A DNA stretch of 64,000 bases from Methanolobus profundi (GCF_900114835.1 NZ_FOUJ01000004.1:186001-250000); one strand, 5' to 3'. Positions 1 to 9,436 are shown, counted from the first letter of the stretch. Program-made: numbers and translations. Notes: a model not told the origin generated them from the letters alone.

Positions 1-446
1 CATTCACTACAAAAGGAGTATCCATAGGACACTTCTTCGTTGGTAATGACAGGTATCAGGTAATGGATACACCCGGTCTTCTTGACAGACCTATGTCAGA
101 ACGTAATGAGATAGAGCTCCAGGCCATAACAGCACTGAAGAACCTGGATGCAGTAGTACTTTTCATCATAGATGCCACTGAAACATGCGGATACGAGATC
201 GAGGATCAGAAACGCATGCTTGAAGAGGTTCGCAGTGGATTCAAGCTTCCAGTCCTTGTGGTCGGTAACAAAGCAGACCTTCCACAGTTCAGAGAACTGG
301 ACTTTGTAGACATGAAAATGTCCACAGCAACCGGCGAAGGTATCGAGGAAGTAACCTCAACCCTTATAGAAATGGTAAAAAAGGCCATTGAAGAAAAAGG
401 GCCAAAGGAAGAAAAAGAAGAAAAGATGCCATGGGATGACCTTTAA
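1..446 (+). CDS. GTP-binding protein, NOG1-type, C-terminal part
   Basis: The reading frame is open from base 3 and enters from outside the window, so the N-terminus and P-loop are missing. Visible are the switch I-like stretch FTTKGVSIGHF, the G3 motif DTPG (from base 66) and the G4 motif NKAD, followed by a charged Lys/Glu-rich tail ending WDDL. This arrangement fits the archaeal NOG1/Obg-related GTPases linked to large-subunit ribosome assembly. It ends with TAA only 5 bp from the convergent aminotransferase stop. Family call is firm from the GTPase motifs; the exact subfamily is from sequence resemblance. Confidence 0.8.
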   Translation, partial: FTTKGVSIGHFFVGNDRYQVMDTPGLLDRPMSERNEIELQAITALKNLDAVVLFIIDATETCGYEIEDQKRMLEEVRSGFKLPVLVVGNKADLPQFRELDFVDMKMSTATGEGIEEVTSTLIEMVKKAIEEKGPKEEKEEKMPWDDL

Positions 447-451
447 GGTCA

Positions 452-1573
452 TCACAATACTTTTTTCATTATATCAAGTGCATTTCTTAGATCATCCATT
501 GATGAAGCGTAAGAAAGGCGTATATGTCCTTCACCACGGGCACCAAAAGCAGTTCCTGGCACAACTATAACGCCATTAGAGATCATTTTTGATGCTACCT
601 CACCAGAGGTCATACCTTCAGGGATCTCAGGGAAAGCATAGAATGCACCTTTTGGAGAAGCACAGTTCAGACCTGCAGCGTTCAGGCCCTCTACAAGCAT
701 GTCCCTGCGAGCCTTGAACTCATCGCGCATTGCAAATACAGAATCCATTGGACCCGTAACAGCTGCTAATGCCGCTTTCTGTGCAATGGAATTGGCACAT
801 GCCTGCACATACTGATGCACCTTGATCATCTGATCAGTGTATTCTTTTCTGGCGGCTACATAGCCAAGACGCCATCCGGTCATGGAGAAGGTCTTGGAAA
901 CTGCATTCACGGTAATAACATTATCAGAGAACTGAGCAGGGCTGACCTGTTCACCCTCATAGATGAAATGCTCGTAGACCTCATCAGAGATAATAGTTAT
1001 GTCGTGATCATCAGCGATCTGAGCAAAGGCCTTCATATCAGCCTTGCTCTGTACCGCACCAGTAGGATTGGCAGGAGAGTTGATTATCATAGCCTTGGTC
1101 TTCGGAGAGAGATTCTCAAGTACACTCTCAGGACTTATTGTAAGGTCATCAGAGAGAGGAAGTGGAGTAACACGACCACCCATTAAGTGAACCAGGGAAT
1201 TGTAGGATACAAAACCAGGATCTGCGATCAGTACCTCGTCCCCGGGATCCACAAGAGAAGCGATAGCAAGTTCAAGAGCCTCCGATGCTCCGGATGTCAC
1301 AATGATCTCATCCGTTGAGACCTCGAAATTGTTCTCTGTCTTGAACTTTGAACTCAAAGCCTCTCGAAGTTCAGGAATACCCGGACCAGCCGTATAACCG
1401 GTGAAACCCTCATTGATAGCATTGATAGCAGCCTGTTTTATGTGCTGCGGAGTATCAAAGTCAGGTTGTCCGATACCAAGATTTATGGAATTCGGACCGG
1501 CGCCTTCGAACATCTTCCTTATCCCGGAAATGTCTATATCCAGAACCCTTTGTGCAAACTTCGAGCCAGCCAT
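452..1573 (-). CDS. PLP-dependent aminotransferase class I/II (AspC-like)
   Basis: A 373-residue fold-type I aminotransferase. It shows the N-terminal LGIGQPDFDTP substrate-loop signature, NPTG in the PLP pocket, SDEVYEHF, and the PLP-lysine motif SKTFSMTGWRLGY. These are typical of archaeal aspartate or broad-specificity aminotransferases that move amino groups between aspartate, aromatic or branched amino acids and 2-oxoglutarate. I chose the ATG giving MAGSKF because a GAAGTGA ribosome site lies just upstream; a GTG three codons earlier is possible. The stop faces the GTPase gene. Substrate specificity cannot be read from sequence alone. Confidence 0.85.
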   Translation of the reverse strand: MAGSKFAQRVLDIDISGIRKMFEGAGPNSINLGIGQPDFDTPQHIKQAAINAINEGFTGYTAGPGIPELREALSSKFKTENNFEVSTDEIIVTSGASEALELAIASLVDPGDEVLIADPGFVSYNSLVHLMGGRVTPLPLSDDLTISPESVLENLSPKTKAMIINSPANPTGAVQSKADMKAFAQIADDHDITIISDEVYEHFIYEGEQVSPAQFSDNVITVNAVSKTFSMTGWRLGYVAARKEYTDQMIKVHQYVQACANSIAQKAALAAVTGPMDSVFAMRDEFKARRDMLVEGLNAAGLNCASPKGAFYAFPEIPEGMTSGEVASKMISNGVIVVPGTAFGARGEGHIRLSYASSMDDLRNALDIMKKVL

Positions 1574-1593
1574 AGTTATCACTTCAATTTGTT

Positions 1594-2202
1594 TTATTCA
1601 ATATTTGTGTGTCTTGATTTGAGGTCTTCCTCGGAAGCACCTGTGATGAAGATAAGCTCTGCGATCACAGCATCAAGGAAAACGCTTGATGATGTCTCAA
1701 AAGAAGTACCCAGCGGAGTAAGATATGTGTATTCACCACGCATGTGACGTTCAACATATCCGCCTGCATCGTCCTTTGTCCTTCCGGGAAGAGCGATAAC
1801 TGTGTCGGACAGCTCACCTAATGTTGATTCCTTGTTCGAGGTTATTGTGACAAGTTTGGCACCGATCTCCTTGGCCACACGTCCAAGATTTGATATAGAA
1901 CGTGTCTGTCCTGAACCTGATATAGCAATAACGAGGTCATCCTTTCTTACTGCAGGGGTTGTTGTCTCACCTACAACGTGAGAAGAAAGTCCAAGGTGCA
2001 TAAGTCTCATGGCAAATGCCCTTCCAACAAGGCCGGAACGTCCTGCGCCCATCACGAAGATCCTATTCGCACCCATTATATCTTCAAGCATCTGTTTAAC
2101 AGAGTCCTTATCAAGCTTGTTAGCTACATTTTCAAGGTGCTCAGCCATTAATAAAATAGAAGAAGTCAAGTATTTACATTCAGTTAAGTGGATCTCTTTC
2201 AT
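1594..2202 (-). CDS. hxlB: 6-phospho-3-hexuloisomerase (SIS domain)
   Basis: A 202-residue single SIS-domain protein. The MGAGRSGLVGRAFAMRLMHLG and ISGSGQT segments are the sugar-phosphate binding motifs of PHI (HxlB). The enzyme interconverts 3-hexulose 6-phosphate and fructose 6-phosphate. In methanogens it works with hexulose phosphate synthase in reverse to make ribulose 5-phosphate in place of the oxidative pentose phosphate route, releasing formaldehyde. It is transcribed toward the aminotransferase gene 20 bp away and may share its transcript. Length matches the family (about 180-210 residues). The partner synthase is not in the window. Confidence 0.85.
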   Translation of the reverse strand: MKEIHLTECKYLTSSILLMAEHLENVANKLDKDSVKQMLEDIMGANRIFVMGAGRSGLVGRAFAMRLMHLGLSSHVVGETTTPAVRKDDLVIAISGSGQTRSISNLGRVAKEIGAKLVTITSNKESTLGELSDTVIALPGRTKDDAGGYVERHMRGEYTYLTPLGTSFETSSSVFLDAVIAELIFITGASEEDLKSRHTNIE

Positions 2203-2216
2203 CTGATCTCCTCATA

Positions 2217-2753
2217 TTATCGATCGAAAATTACAGAATCATTTTGTTTTTCTTTTGCATCGTCCTTATAATTGATGCTCTTTAGGCCCCAGCCATCGAT
2301 ATTGCTCAATTCCTCATACAAACGCATGATGTCAGAGTCATCTCCGGTCCAATAGCAGTCTAACACAGTGTCCTTGTCTTTAAGGTCTTCGGTAATAGAA
2401 CCTGCAAGGCGAAAAAGAGCTTTCTTGCTGGAAAAAGGAATATTAAAAGTAGTCCTGTACCCGGAACTTGACCTTGCATAGGAAACAAGAACATAACCAT
2501 TGCTCTCGTACTCCATTATATCATCAAAATCACATATCAGTTCCAGTTCGTGAACAGCAGAATTATCGATATTGGAAATACCCAGAAGTATCTGCCCAAC
2601 CACTACATCTGGTACCTGTCGTCCAAACCATACGGAAATCTTACCATATGTGCAGACTACATTCACATCATCCCTCCCCATCTCGAAAGAAGAAAGGGAG
2701 GAATCAGGTGAAATAAGATTATCTCTGTTTTCTTTTTGACCCATTTGCTTCAC
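2217..2753 (-). CDS. hypothetical protein, 178 aa
   Basis: I do not recognise this protein. It is soluble by composition, with a Ser/Asp-rich N-terminus and a mixed alpha/beta body, no membrane segment and no cysteine cluster (two scattered Cys). It is located between the DUF2073 gene (9 bp upstream) and hxlB (14 bp downstream), all on the minus strand, so it is probably part of the GTPase-DUF2073 transcript. It ends with TAA. No function is proposed. Confidence 0.6.
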   Translation of the reverse strand: MKQMGQKENRDNLISPDSSLSSFEMGRDDVNVVCTYGKISVWFGRQVPDVVVGQILLGISNIDNSAVHELELICDFDDIMEYESNGYVLVSYARSSSGYRTTFNIPFSSKKALFRLAGSITEDLKDKDTVLDCYWTGDDSDIMRLYEELSNIDGWGLKSINYKDDAKEKQNDSVIFDR

Positions 2754-2762
2754 GCAAATACT

Positions 2763-3134
2763 TTATTTAGTTGTAGAAATGAGAGCACTGATCATATCAC
2801 GATCCTTCTTTAGGGTCTTAAGCTGATCAGCCGGTCCAATGACAGTAAGCCTTGACTTAAGAGCATTCTTTTTAAGGATCTTACCAATGAACGAAGTGTC
2901 CACCTCTGAAGGATAACTTTCCATTTCTATACCTGAGAAACCATCCGGTTCAATGAGCGTCATTGTCATCTCTATAAGATGTGCCTCTTCTTCAGGACTC
3001 AGGCCCTTTTCAAGGACAAGTATCTTCCCGCTTTTAACCTCATCGATAATAAACCTGACCTTTTCCACAGGAGACATTGTAGACAACCTGTGTTCTGATA
3101 CAAGATCCATCTGGAAGCCCTGCATTGGTATCAC
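2763..3134 (-). CDS. DUF2073 family protein
   Basis: A 123-residue archaeal protein resembling DUF2073. It has a predicted alpha/beta body containing a GLSPEEEAHLIEMTM helix and a C-terminal positively charged segment. In many euryarchaea DUF2073 is encoded directly after an Era-like GTPase, as here: its start overlaps the GTPase stop by 4 bp, implying translational coupling. The function is unknown; the conserved pairing suggests it acts with that GTPase, perhaps at the ribosome. Confidence 0.75.
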   Translation of the reverse strand: MIPMQGFQMDLVSEHRLSTMSPVEKVRFIIDEVKSGKILVLEKGLSPEEEAHLIEMTMTLIEPDGFSGIEMESYPSEVDTSFIGKILKKNALKSRLTVIGPADQLKTLKKDRDMISALISTTK

Positions 3135-3766
3135 CCGAACCTCTTTGCAAGCTCTTCATAGAACGTTTCTATGTTCTTTCCTTCCAGAGCTGAAATTGAC
3201 ACCATTGGGTGTTGTGGGAAAGCATCTCTGATGGTCGATGGTGAAGCCTCTGCAAGGTCAACCTTATTGGCAACAATAAGAAGAGGAAGGCTCCTTGCTT
3301 CCATATTACCGATAACGGTCACATTGACCTGAGTGAAAGGATCCTCGGTAGCATCCATTACAAGGATGACACCATCAAGGTTCTCGAGCCATTTCACAGC
3401 TTCTATGACACCTTCTGTGGCTTCCTTTGCACGCCTCTTGGATTCAGCTTCATCCATGCCCTGCTCCATGAACTCATGGAAATCGATCTTTGTAGCAAGT
3501 CCCGGCGTATCAATGATATCGAGGGTTATTGAGCTACCGTTAGTGTTGATAGTAACTCCTTCCCTTCGTCTTGCTCTTCTTGTCTCATGCGCAATATGTG
3601 AGACAGAGCCCATAGCGTCTCCTGTCCAGTCCCTTACTATCCTGTTAGCAAGAGTTGTCTTACCCGCGTTTGGCGGTCCATATATCCCTATACGGGCATT
3701 CTGTTTTTTAAACAGTTTTTTGAAAAGGTCCGAAAAATTCCTCTTGAATGCTCTAATTACGCCCAT
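3131..3766 (-). CDS. Era-like GTP-binding protein (archaeal, paired with DUF2073)
   Basis: A 211-residue small GTPase. G1 is GPPNAGKT (about residues 30-37), G3 is DTPG, G4 is NKVD, and SISA is a plausible G5. The N-terminus is basic and amphipathic (FKRNFSDLFKKLFKK), suited to RNA or membrane contact. The family is the archaeal Era/Der-like GTPases of unknown exact role, inferred to be ribosome-associated. It lacks the KH domain of bacterial Era. It is first in a minus-strand operon with DUF2073, a hypothetical protein and possibly hxlB. Confidence 0.8.
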   Translation of the reverse strand: MGVIRAFKRNFSDLFKKLFKKQNARIGIYGPPNAGKTTLANRIVRDWTGDAMGSVSHIAHETRRARRREGVTINTNGSSITLDIIDTPGLATKIDFHEFMEQGMDEAESKRRAKEATEGVIEAVKWLENLDGVILVMDATEDPFTQVNVTVIGNMEARSLPLLIVANKVDLAEASPSTIRDAFPQHPMVSISALEGKNIETFYEELAKRFG

Positions 3767-3880
3767 TCATTCCCTCCGTGAAATAGCATTTATATTTAAT
3801 TATGGATAATTTTAGTAGTATAAACACCCATTAGCATATAATTTTTATTATCTTGATCTGCTAACAGGCAGGTTGTATAA

Positions 3881-4879
3881 TCATATGTCCTTTGTCATTG
3901 CAGAGTTTATTGCTATCTCAGCAATGTTCGACCCATAATCGGCCGTTCTGTCAATACTGTCCACCACGGTCCCAAGGGCAACCACTGACCCATAAGTATC
4001 CAGCTTCAGTATAACACCATTAAGCTTGTTGATCATAGGGGAGAGCTTTTCCACCCTGTCGATCACCTGATTAGCAAGGTCTACGTCAAAATTGTAAAGA
4101 GCATCTATTGAATCCTCAACTATCTTCCTTGATATCTCAGAGGTCTTCTCGATCATTTCCATGATATCATCAGGAATAGGCCCTTCCAGATAGCCTGTTA
4201 TCTTTGCGATCTTACGTGCATGGTCAGCTATACGTTCGATAGGACCTGCAGCCATCCTCAGATCGTGGTACTCATCGATAGATGTCTCAGCTGCATCCGG
4301 CAGCCTTGCCCCGCGCAATATGGAGCGGAACTGTTTTGCTATAAGAAGGAACAGACGATCCACATCATCGTCCCTCTGGTCAACATCCAGAGCAAGATCG
4401 GAATCTAGCGTTTTTATCGCCTTTATTGCATCCATATGCATGGAATTGGATATCAGGTACATCCTGCGAACACTTTTTTTGATCGATATCTCATCAGGGT
4501 TCAGAAGATCCTGAATGACCACTTTCTTAGCAGTCTCCTCTATGATCTCCGGACCTATGAGTTTGTAACACATGCCTCTGATAACGTTCTTCTGCTCAGC
4601 AACTATCCTGTCAGCCTTTACCTCTATAATATCAGAACCTGCAAGATATGCTGCGATCATATCCCTGGTAAGAGCATCTCCCATCCTCCCACTCACATCG
4701 ATCTGTATTCGCCTTATAGGAGGAGCATCATGTATAGGATCTATAACCAATTTACCATCTGGCTGAGGTTGTAAGGAAACTCTGCTACCTGTCTGTATCC
4801 CAACCTTGTCTGCCCATGTTTTTGGAAGAGATATAATATAAGTAGAACCGCCTGTTTGCTGAACTTTTCTGGTCTCTAT
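3881..4879 (-). CDS. phoU: AbrB-PhoU phosphate uptake regulator with apparent AUA start
   Basis: The protein combines an N-terminal AbrB/SpoVT-type swapped-hairpin domain (about residues 1-45; STYIISLPKTWADKVGI) with two PhoU three-helix bundles, the archaeal PhoU architecture that controls Pst phosphate uptake. The first ATG/GTG/TTG in frame is a TTG at 4750, which would delete most of the AbrB domain. The frame is open above it for 43 more codons up to an ATA at 4879, preceded by GAGGG with suitable spacing, and a TGA follows upstream. Homologues as I recall start METRKV; here the codon before ETRKV is ATA. The start is therefore either non-canonical or a sequencing error. Phosphate regulation is a family-based inference. 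Confidence 0.75.
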   Translation of the reverse strand: METRKVQQTGGSTYIISLPKTWADKVGIQTGSRVSLQPQPDGKLVIDPIHDAPPIRRIQIDVSGRMGDALTRDMIAAYLAGSDIIEVKADRIVAEQKNVIRGMCYKLIGPEIIEETAKKVVIQDLLNPDEISIKKSVRRMYLISNSMHMDAIKAIKTLDSDLALDVDQRDDDVDRLFLLIAKQFRSILRGARLPDAAETSIDEYHDLRMAAGPIERIADHARKIAKITGYLEGPIPDDIMEMIEKTSEISRKIVEDSIDALYNFDVDLANQVIDRVEKLSPMINKLNGVILKLDTYGSVVALGTVVDSIDRTADYGSNIAEIAINSAMTKDI

Positions 4880-4994
4880 GAAAATCCCTCATATTATGTT
4901 ATGGAAATATCTGGATATATAGAATATCAGGTAATATATAGATACTTCCCTGTGAATAAAAATATATATCTGATGCCATATAGAAAGAAAGTGT

Positions 4995-5492
4995 ATGAAA
5001 GCACTTGATATCAAACCTCATGAACTTGACACGCTTAAAAAGCTCATGCCTGTAATTTGTCTGTCAATACCATGGGAGATATATTTCTATTCTAATTATT
5101 CGACCGGATGGGGTATCAAGTTCTCGGTCTTTTACGCAAACTTTGATGATATCTACGGTACGATCTTTGTAGACCTGATCCAGCAGAGCTCACTGCTCTC
5201 CTACGGAGGGTTTTTGCCATCTGTAAGAACACTCGGATGGATATTCGCAGCGATACTATGTATAGCACTGGCGATCTATGAACTTTCAAAGGAGAATATT
5301 GAGCTGGAACTGGAAACAAGGACCACCGCACATATACTCATACTATGTGGGATACTGACATTCATCAGTTCAATTGCAGTATGGAACAGCAGTTTCAAAA
5401 CATTGCCTATTGCACCGTTCTTCTTCCTGGCTTTCGGGTATCTGCTTCTTGTTTCGGATAAAAACAGCTCTACCGTGAAAGAAGAAGATTAA
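4995..5492 (+). CDS. predicted membrane protein, four segments
   Basis: A 165-residue protein with about four hydrophobic segments (roughly residues 17-33, 76-97, 112-133 and 140-158) and a charged C-terminal tail, probably cytoplasmic-membrane. A loop rich in aromatic residues (SVFYANFDDIYG) lies between segments 1 and 2. I do not recognise the family. A TATA-like stretch (AAAAATATATATC) about 35 bp upstream of the ATG suggests a very short leader; no strong ribosome site is visible. It is monocistronic, diverging from phoU. Confidence 0.6.
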   Translation: MKALDIKPHELDTLKKLMPVICLSIPWEIYFYSNYSTGWGIKFSVFYANFDDIYGTIFVDLIQQSSLLSYGGFLPSVRTLGWIFAAILCIALAIYELSKENIELELETRTTAHILILCGILTFISSIAVWNSSFKTLPIAPFFFLAFGYLLLVSDKNSSTVKEED

Positions 5493-5831
5493 GGAGATAG
5501 TATATACAAAACCTCGAATTCCGGGGTTGTCTGTATACATATGCACTATTTGCTAAAGATAGCCTATAGTCTAATTATGCCTATGGGTATAACAATAGGT
5601 AACAAAAATTATATATGCATAAATAATCATCCTAAGTAATAATTAAGAAAGTTGGGCTGAATATAGTGGCTATGTTCAGTAAACAAGGGGTACATACCTA
5701 TTTTTATACAGGCCGCAATTTCCACCGTGCATGGAGTTGCAGACCAGCATTAGATAGATCTTTAGAAGTAGTTTAATCGTATAATATTATACTGGGAAAA
5801 TAATATGAGATAGTCATATGCCTTTTAGTTT
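5493..5831. other. intergenic region with two predicted stem-loops
   Basis: About 340 bp without a gene. A 9-bp stem (5657-5665 with 5671-5679, one G-U pair, 5-nt loop) and a second, interrupted stem (GCAA...TTGC around 5714-5740) lie in its middle. The region is otherwise AT-rich with ATATTATAC-like promoter sequence before the UbiA gene. I see no tRNA. It could hold a small RNA or a long 5' leader; this is inference. Confidence 0.35.
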
Positions 5832-6758
5832 ATGAGCTCGAATTGCACTATAAGTCTTCCGGGTCTAATAGCAAAGAAATACGAATACAAATATAATGAG
5901 ATAAGTAACACAGTGTTGCCAACACTGCATCTATTAAAAAGTTCTGTTCTTGTCTCATTTTCAGGTGCACTAAGGATACACATAGCATTTCTTCTTATGC
6001 ACATCAGTTCTGCCTTTTTCAACTGTCTTGCAGGAGGGCTGATAATCTATGCGGTCTACACACTTGACAGAGCCATGGATGCAGAAGAGGATCTTGAGAA
6101 CCGACCTGAATTAAGAGGAGCGTCGAACAAGTTTGCCCTGATAATATCGCTTATCTGTTTTTTAATAGGAGCTGCTATCCTCACCTCCAATGGACTAATA
6201 TTCTTCGCTTTTCTACCACTAATAACCGGTTATCTCTACACCAAGGGAATTAAAATACGAAACTTCAACCTTAGACTAAAAGGTGGGCGCGGTATGAAGA
6301 ACCTTGTTGTGGGAAGCACATGGGGAGCTTTCATCGCAGGCATAGCAGGCATAGATGCCACTACCATAATTGCTCCACTTATTGTTTTCCTCTACTTTGG
6401 AATGAAACTATTCATCAACTCCACAATATACGATTTCAAGGACATAAAAGGAGATACAATGGCCGGGATCAATACATTACCGGTGATCCTTGGAGAGAGA
6501 AAGGCAAAGATGATGCTGTTCAGTCTTCACCTGCTGGCCCATTTGATGCTTGTAGCGGCCATTATCACAGGAATAATAGCATTCGAACCGGTGATAATAA
6601 TCTATAGTCTTGCCGTCGGACTATTGTATATCAAGACATTCGCAGAGCAAGTCGATATTGAAACAAAGAGCAGACTGACAAAGAGGCTGTTCATGATAGA
6701 TGGAGAATCAACCTCAATTGTAGGATTAAGAACTATTCTAAGCGGAATAGTAGCCTGA
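5832..6758 (+). CDS. UbiA-family prenyltransferase
   Basis: A 308-residue integral membrane protein with about eight hydrophobic helices. The first Asp-rich motif is LDRAMDAEED (near residue 77) and the second is YDFKDIKGD (near residue 200), the Mg-prenyl-diphosphate binding sites of UbiA enzymes. Family members transfer isoprenoid chains to aromatic or glycerol acceptors, for example in archaeal ether lipids, quinone-like carriers or heme/chlorophyll derivatives. The acceptor cannot be told from sequence. It converges on the DUF1724 regulator gene 7 bp away. Confidence 0.8.
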   Translation: MSSNCTISLPGLIAKKYEYKYNEISNTVLPTLHLLKSSVLVSFSGALRIHIAFLLMHISSAFFNCLAGGLIIYAVYTLDRAMDAEEDLENRPELRGASNKFALIISLICFLIGAAILTSNGLIFFAFLPLITGYLYTKGIKIRNFNLRLKGGRGMKNLVVGSTWGAFIAGIAGIDATTIIAPLIVFLYFGMKLFINSTIYDFKDIKGDTMAGINTLPVILGERKAKMMLFSLHLLAHLMLVAAIITGIIAFEPVIIIYSLAVGLLYIKTFAEQVDIETKSRLTKRLFMIDGESTSIVGLRTILSGIVA

Positions 6759-6765
6759 GAGATGA

Positions 6766-7560
6766 TCAGATCGAAGTGATCTTTGTTGACATCTCCTTAT
6801 AATGATCAAAAAGATCACTTCCCCATTTAAGGGCAGATGGGTCGTACCCTACAAGATCATCCCTTGGGTCATATGCCTCAGGGTTGAAGAAAAGAGACAT
6901 AGAAAAGAAAACATCCGTCACTACAAATGCGATCTTTACATCATCGACCACAAATAGTTCCGTATTTGGAGACTTCAGGTAGAACTCAAGTTTATCGCGG
7001 TGTTCATCCCTTACTTTATTAAAGACCTTTTCAGTAAGTATCAAAGAAGTAGGTACATTCCTTTCAGCCATCCCTACTACAAAATCAGGGTATGTTGGAA
7101 TGAATATAGAAGATACACCCTTTAGATGAGATGAGCGTGAGATATTTTCAGTGAATATCTTATGAGATTCATAGATGTTCTCAATACTTCCTGATAACAC
7201 TTTACAGTCCTTCAGATCACGGAGATCATCCAGCATTTTTTGAGGTATGTCTCCCAGATAGTGATCTTCCCAAAAAGACTCATTGTTCTCAATGGTCTCT
7301 ATAATTTCCAGAAATGGCCTGAAATGAGTGATTATGGCCCGTCCTATGGGAGTTATCTGGTAGTTCTTATCAGTCTTCGCTATCAGATTACAAGCCAGCA
7401 TCTCTTTTATTCTTGGAGATATCTCCGGAGAGGATACATTAAAGTAGTCTTTGATATCAGACAGAGTACATGGCTTTTCCTCAAGCAGGAATAATATGTC
7501 CTTTCTTTTTTCCGAAAAGGTCAATATACTTAAAAGTCCCTTTGATTTCACAACAACCAC
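6766..7560 (-). CDS. winged-helix regulator with DUF1724 domain (Msr-like)
   Basis: A 264-residue regulator. Residues 10-85 form an ArsR-like winged helix (KRKDILFLLEE...NVSSPEISPRIKEML). The remainder matches the DUF1724 domain found almost only in methanogens. Related proteins (the Msr regulators of Methanosarcina) control corrinoid methyltransferase genes for methanol and methyl sulfides, so a role in methylotrophic gene control is plausible here but unproven; the gene is 36 kb from the methylamine island. It starts at GTG with no clear ribosome site. It is single, with an AT-rich 200-bp upstream region. Confidence 0.75.
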   Translation of the reverse strand: MVVVKSKGLLSILTFSEKRKDILFLLEEKPCTLSDIKDYFNVSSPEISPRIKEMLACNLIAKTDKNYQITPIGRAIITHFRPFLEIIETIENNESFWEDHYLGDIPQKMLDDLRDLKDCKVLSGSIENIYESHKIFTENISRSSHLKGVSSIFIPTYPDFVVGMAERNVPTSLILTEKVFNKVRDEHRDKLEFYLKSPNTELFVVDDVKIAFVVTDVFFSMSLFFNPEAYDPRDDLVGYDPSALKWGSDLFDHYKEMSTKITSI

Positions 7561-7767
7561 ATCAATTTATATTGAGTTATGTATCCAACCAACCAGTAGA
7601 AACTAATTAATTATATAAAAGTTAATTACTCGCTTATAAGTGTTTTCTAAACAGTGACAGCAGAGTACAAAAAATATACATCTCAGTCAAAAGATCAAGC
7701 TAAGTCAAGCAGACTTTATATAAGTACTCAAAAATAAAATAGGAAGTTCTTCTGGAAATGAAGAACT

Positions 7768-9384
7768 TCAGTGTAAGAAATGCCGCATTCCAGTGAACAC
7801 AAGTGAAACGCCAAGTTTATTGGCCGTTGCAATTACCTCATCATCCCGTATGGAGCCGCCTGGTGACAGGATATACTTAATTCCTGCTTCAGATGCATAT
7901 ACTACACTATCATCGAACGGGAAGAACGCATCGGATGCCATGACACACTTTGAGAATACATCACTGACATAATCATCAAAGGACATATCAGGAGCAGCAC
8001 GATCATACATGACCTGGAGGTTCTCACGTGCCTTTGTCACAGCAAGCTTCCTGATGGAATCAACCCTGTTAGGCTGTCCTGCCCCCATTGAGAGCATCAT
8101 GTAGCAACCATCCTCATATTCATAGGCAAGTGTCACTGCATTGGACTTAACGCACTTGCATGCATGCATGGAGAACTCAGAGACTGAACGGAGCTCTTCA
8201 GGATATGCCATATCGGTTACGCATTCCCACTTGTCGTATATTCCAATGTTCCTTGACTGCTTCAGGACACCACCGATAACATACTTGTATGTATCTTCCA
8301 CTTCGAACGGCTCATTCAATTCCGGAAGGTCGAGCAAACGGAGATTCGCGCTCTTATTCTTCAGGTATTCAAGAGCATCAGGCTCAAATCCGGGAGCAAG
8401 GATGATCTCCACGAACTTACCATTCAGGAACTCTGCTGCCTGAAGGTCAAAAACAGTGTTCGTACAGATGATACTTCCATAAGCTGAGATCGGGTCGCCG
8501 TCCCATGCTGCCTGAAGTGCCTGTAGAAGAGTGTTACCTGTGGCGAGTCCACATGGATTGTTGTGTTTAACGATGTTCACAGCAGGTTTGGAACAAGAAA
8601 GTTCCTTAACTGTCTGGAGTGCGTTGTCCGCATCGATATAATTGTTATATGAAAGTTCTTTTCCATGGAGTTGTTTTGCATTTGCAAGGGATGGACCGGT
8701 TATTCCGTCCTCCTTATAGAATTTAGCTTCCTGATGCCAGTTCTCTCCATATCTGAGAGTTACACCATCTTTGAAGCTCATACGAAGGACATCCTGTCCA
8801 AGTAGTTCTTTACTTAGATACGTATCGATCGTTGCATCGTAATCTGCTGTGTGCCTGAAAGCCTTCACAGCAAGCAGTTCTCTTGTTTCCTGGGAAACAA
8901 CGCCTGTGGAACGAATTTCTTTAAGGATATGACCATAATCATCAGGGTCACATACTACGCTTACAGAGCGATAGTTCTTTGCTGCTGAACGAAGCATAGC
9001 TGGTCCACCGATATCGATGTTCTCTATGGCTTCTTCAAGCAATACGCCTTCTTTTGAAACTGTTATCTCGAATGGATAAAGATTGACCACTACAAGGTCT
9101 ATCATTTCTACTTCTGCTTTCTGGGCCTCTCCCATATGATCATGGTCATCCCTTATACAAAGGATGCCTCCATGGATCTTAGGATGAAGAGTTTTAACCC
9201 TACCGCCCATCATTTCCGGGAAGCCTGTAACATCCGCTACATCAGTGACCTCAATATCTGAGTCACGGAGTAAGCGGGCAGTCCCGCCAGTAGATATGAT
9301 CTGTATATCCAGTTTTTCGAGTCCACGAGCAAAATCTACAATTCCGGTCTTATCAGAAACGCTGAGCAGTGCTCTCTTTACCAA
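7768..9384 (-). CDS. purH: bifunctional AICAR formyltransferase/IMP cyclohydrolase
   Basis: A 538-residue PurH, catalysing the last two steps of purine synthesis (AICAR to FAICAR to IMP). The MGS-like IMP cyclohydrolase domain is N-terminal (RALLSVSDKTG, STGGTA, RVKTLHP), followed by the transformylase domain with VKHNNPCG, the catalytic Lys-His, and SDAFFPF near the C-terminus. The start is a TTG at 9384 preceded by GGTGAT; an open extension of 43 codons upstream overlaps the neighbouring gene and lacks homology. Many archaea use PurP/PurO instead, so the fused bacterial-type PurH is a noteworthy though known feature of Methanosarcinales. Confidence 0.9.
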   Translation of the reverse strand: MVKRALLSVSDKTGIVDFARGLEKLDIQIISTGGTARLLRDSDIEVTDVADVTGFPEMMGGRVKTLHPKIHGGILCIRDDHDHMGEAQKAEVEMIDLVVVNLYPFEITVSKEGVLLEEAIENIDIGGPAMLRSAAKNYRSVSVVCDPDDYGHILKEIRSTGVVSQETRELLAVKAFRHTADYDATIDTYLSKELLGQDVLRMSFKDGVTLRYGENWHQEAKFYKEDGITGPSLANAKQLHGKELSYNNYIDADNALQTVKELSCSKPAVNIVKHNNPCGLATGNTLLQALQAAWDGDPISAYGSIICTNTVFDLQAAEFLNGKFVEIILAPGFEPDALEYLKNKSANLRLLDLPELNEPFEVEDTYKYVIGGVLKQSRNIGIYDKWECVTDMAYPEELRSVSEFSMHACKCVKSNAVTLAYEYEDGCYMMLSMGAGQPNRVDSIRKLAVTKARENLQVMYDRAAPDMSFDDYVSDVFSKCVMASDAFFPFDDSVVYASEAGIKYILSPGGSIRDDEVIATANKLGVSLVFTGMRHFLH

Positions 9385-9436
9385 AAAATCACCGTATGAA
9401 ATTGGCGGATATACACTAAAAGGTTTCTGGTCAGGA

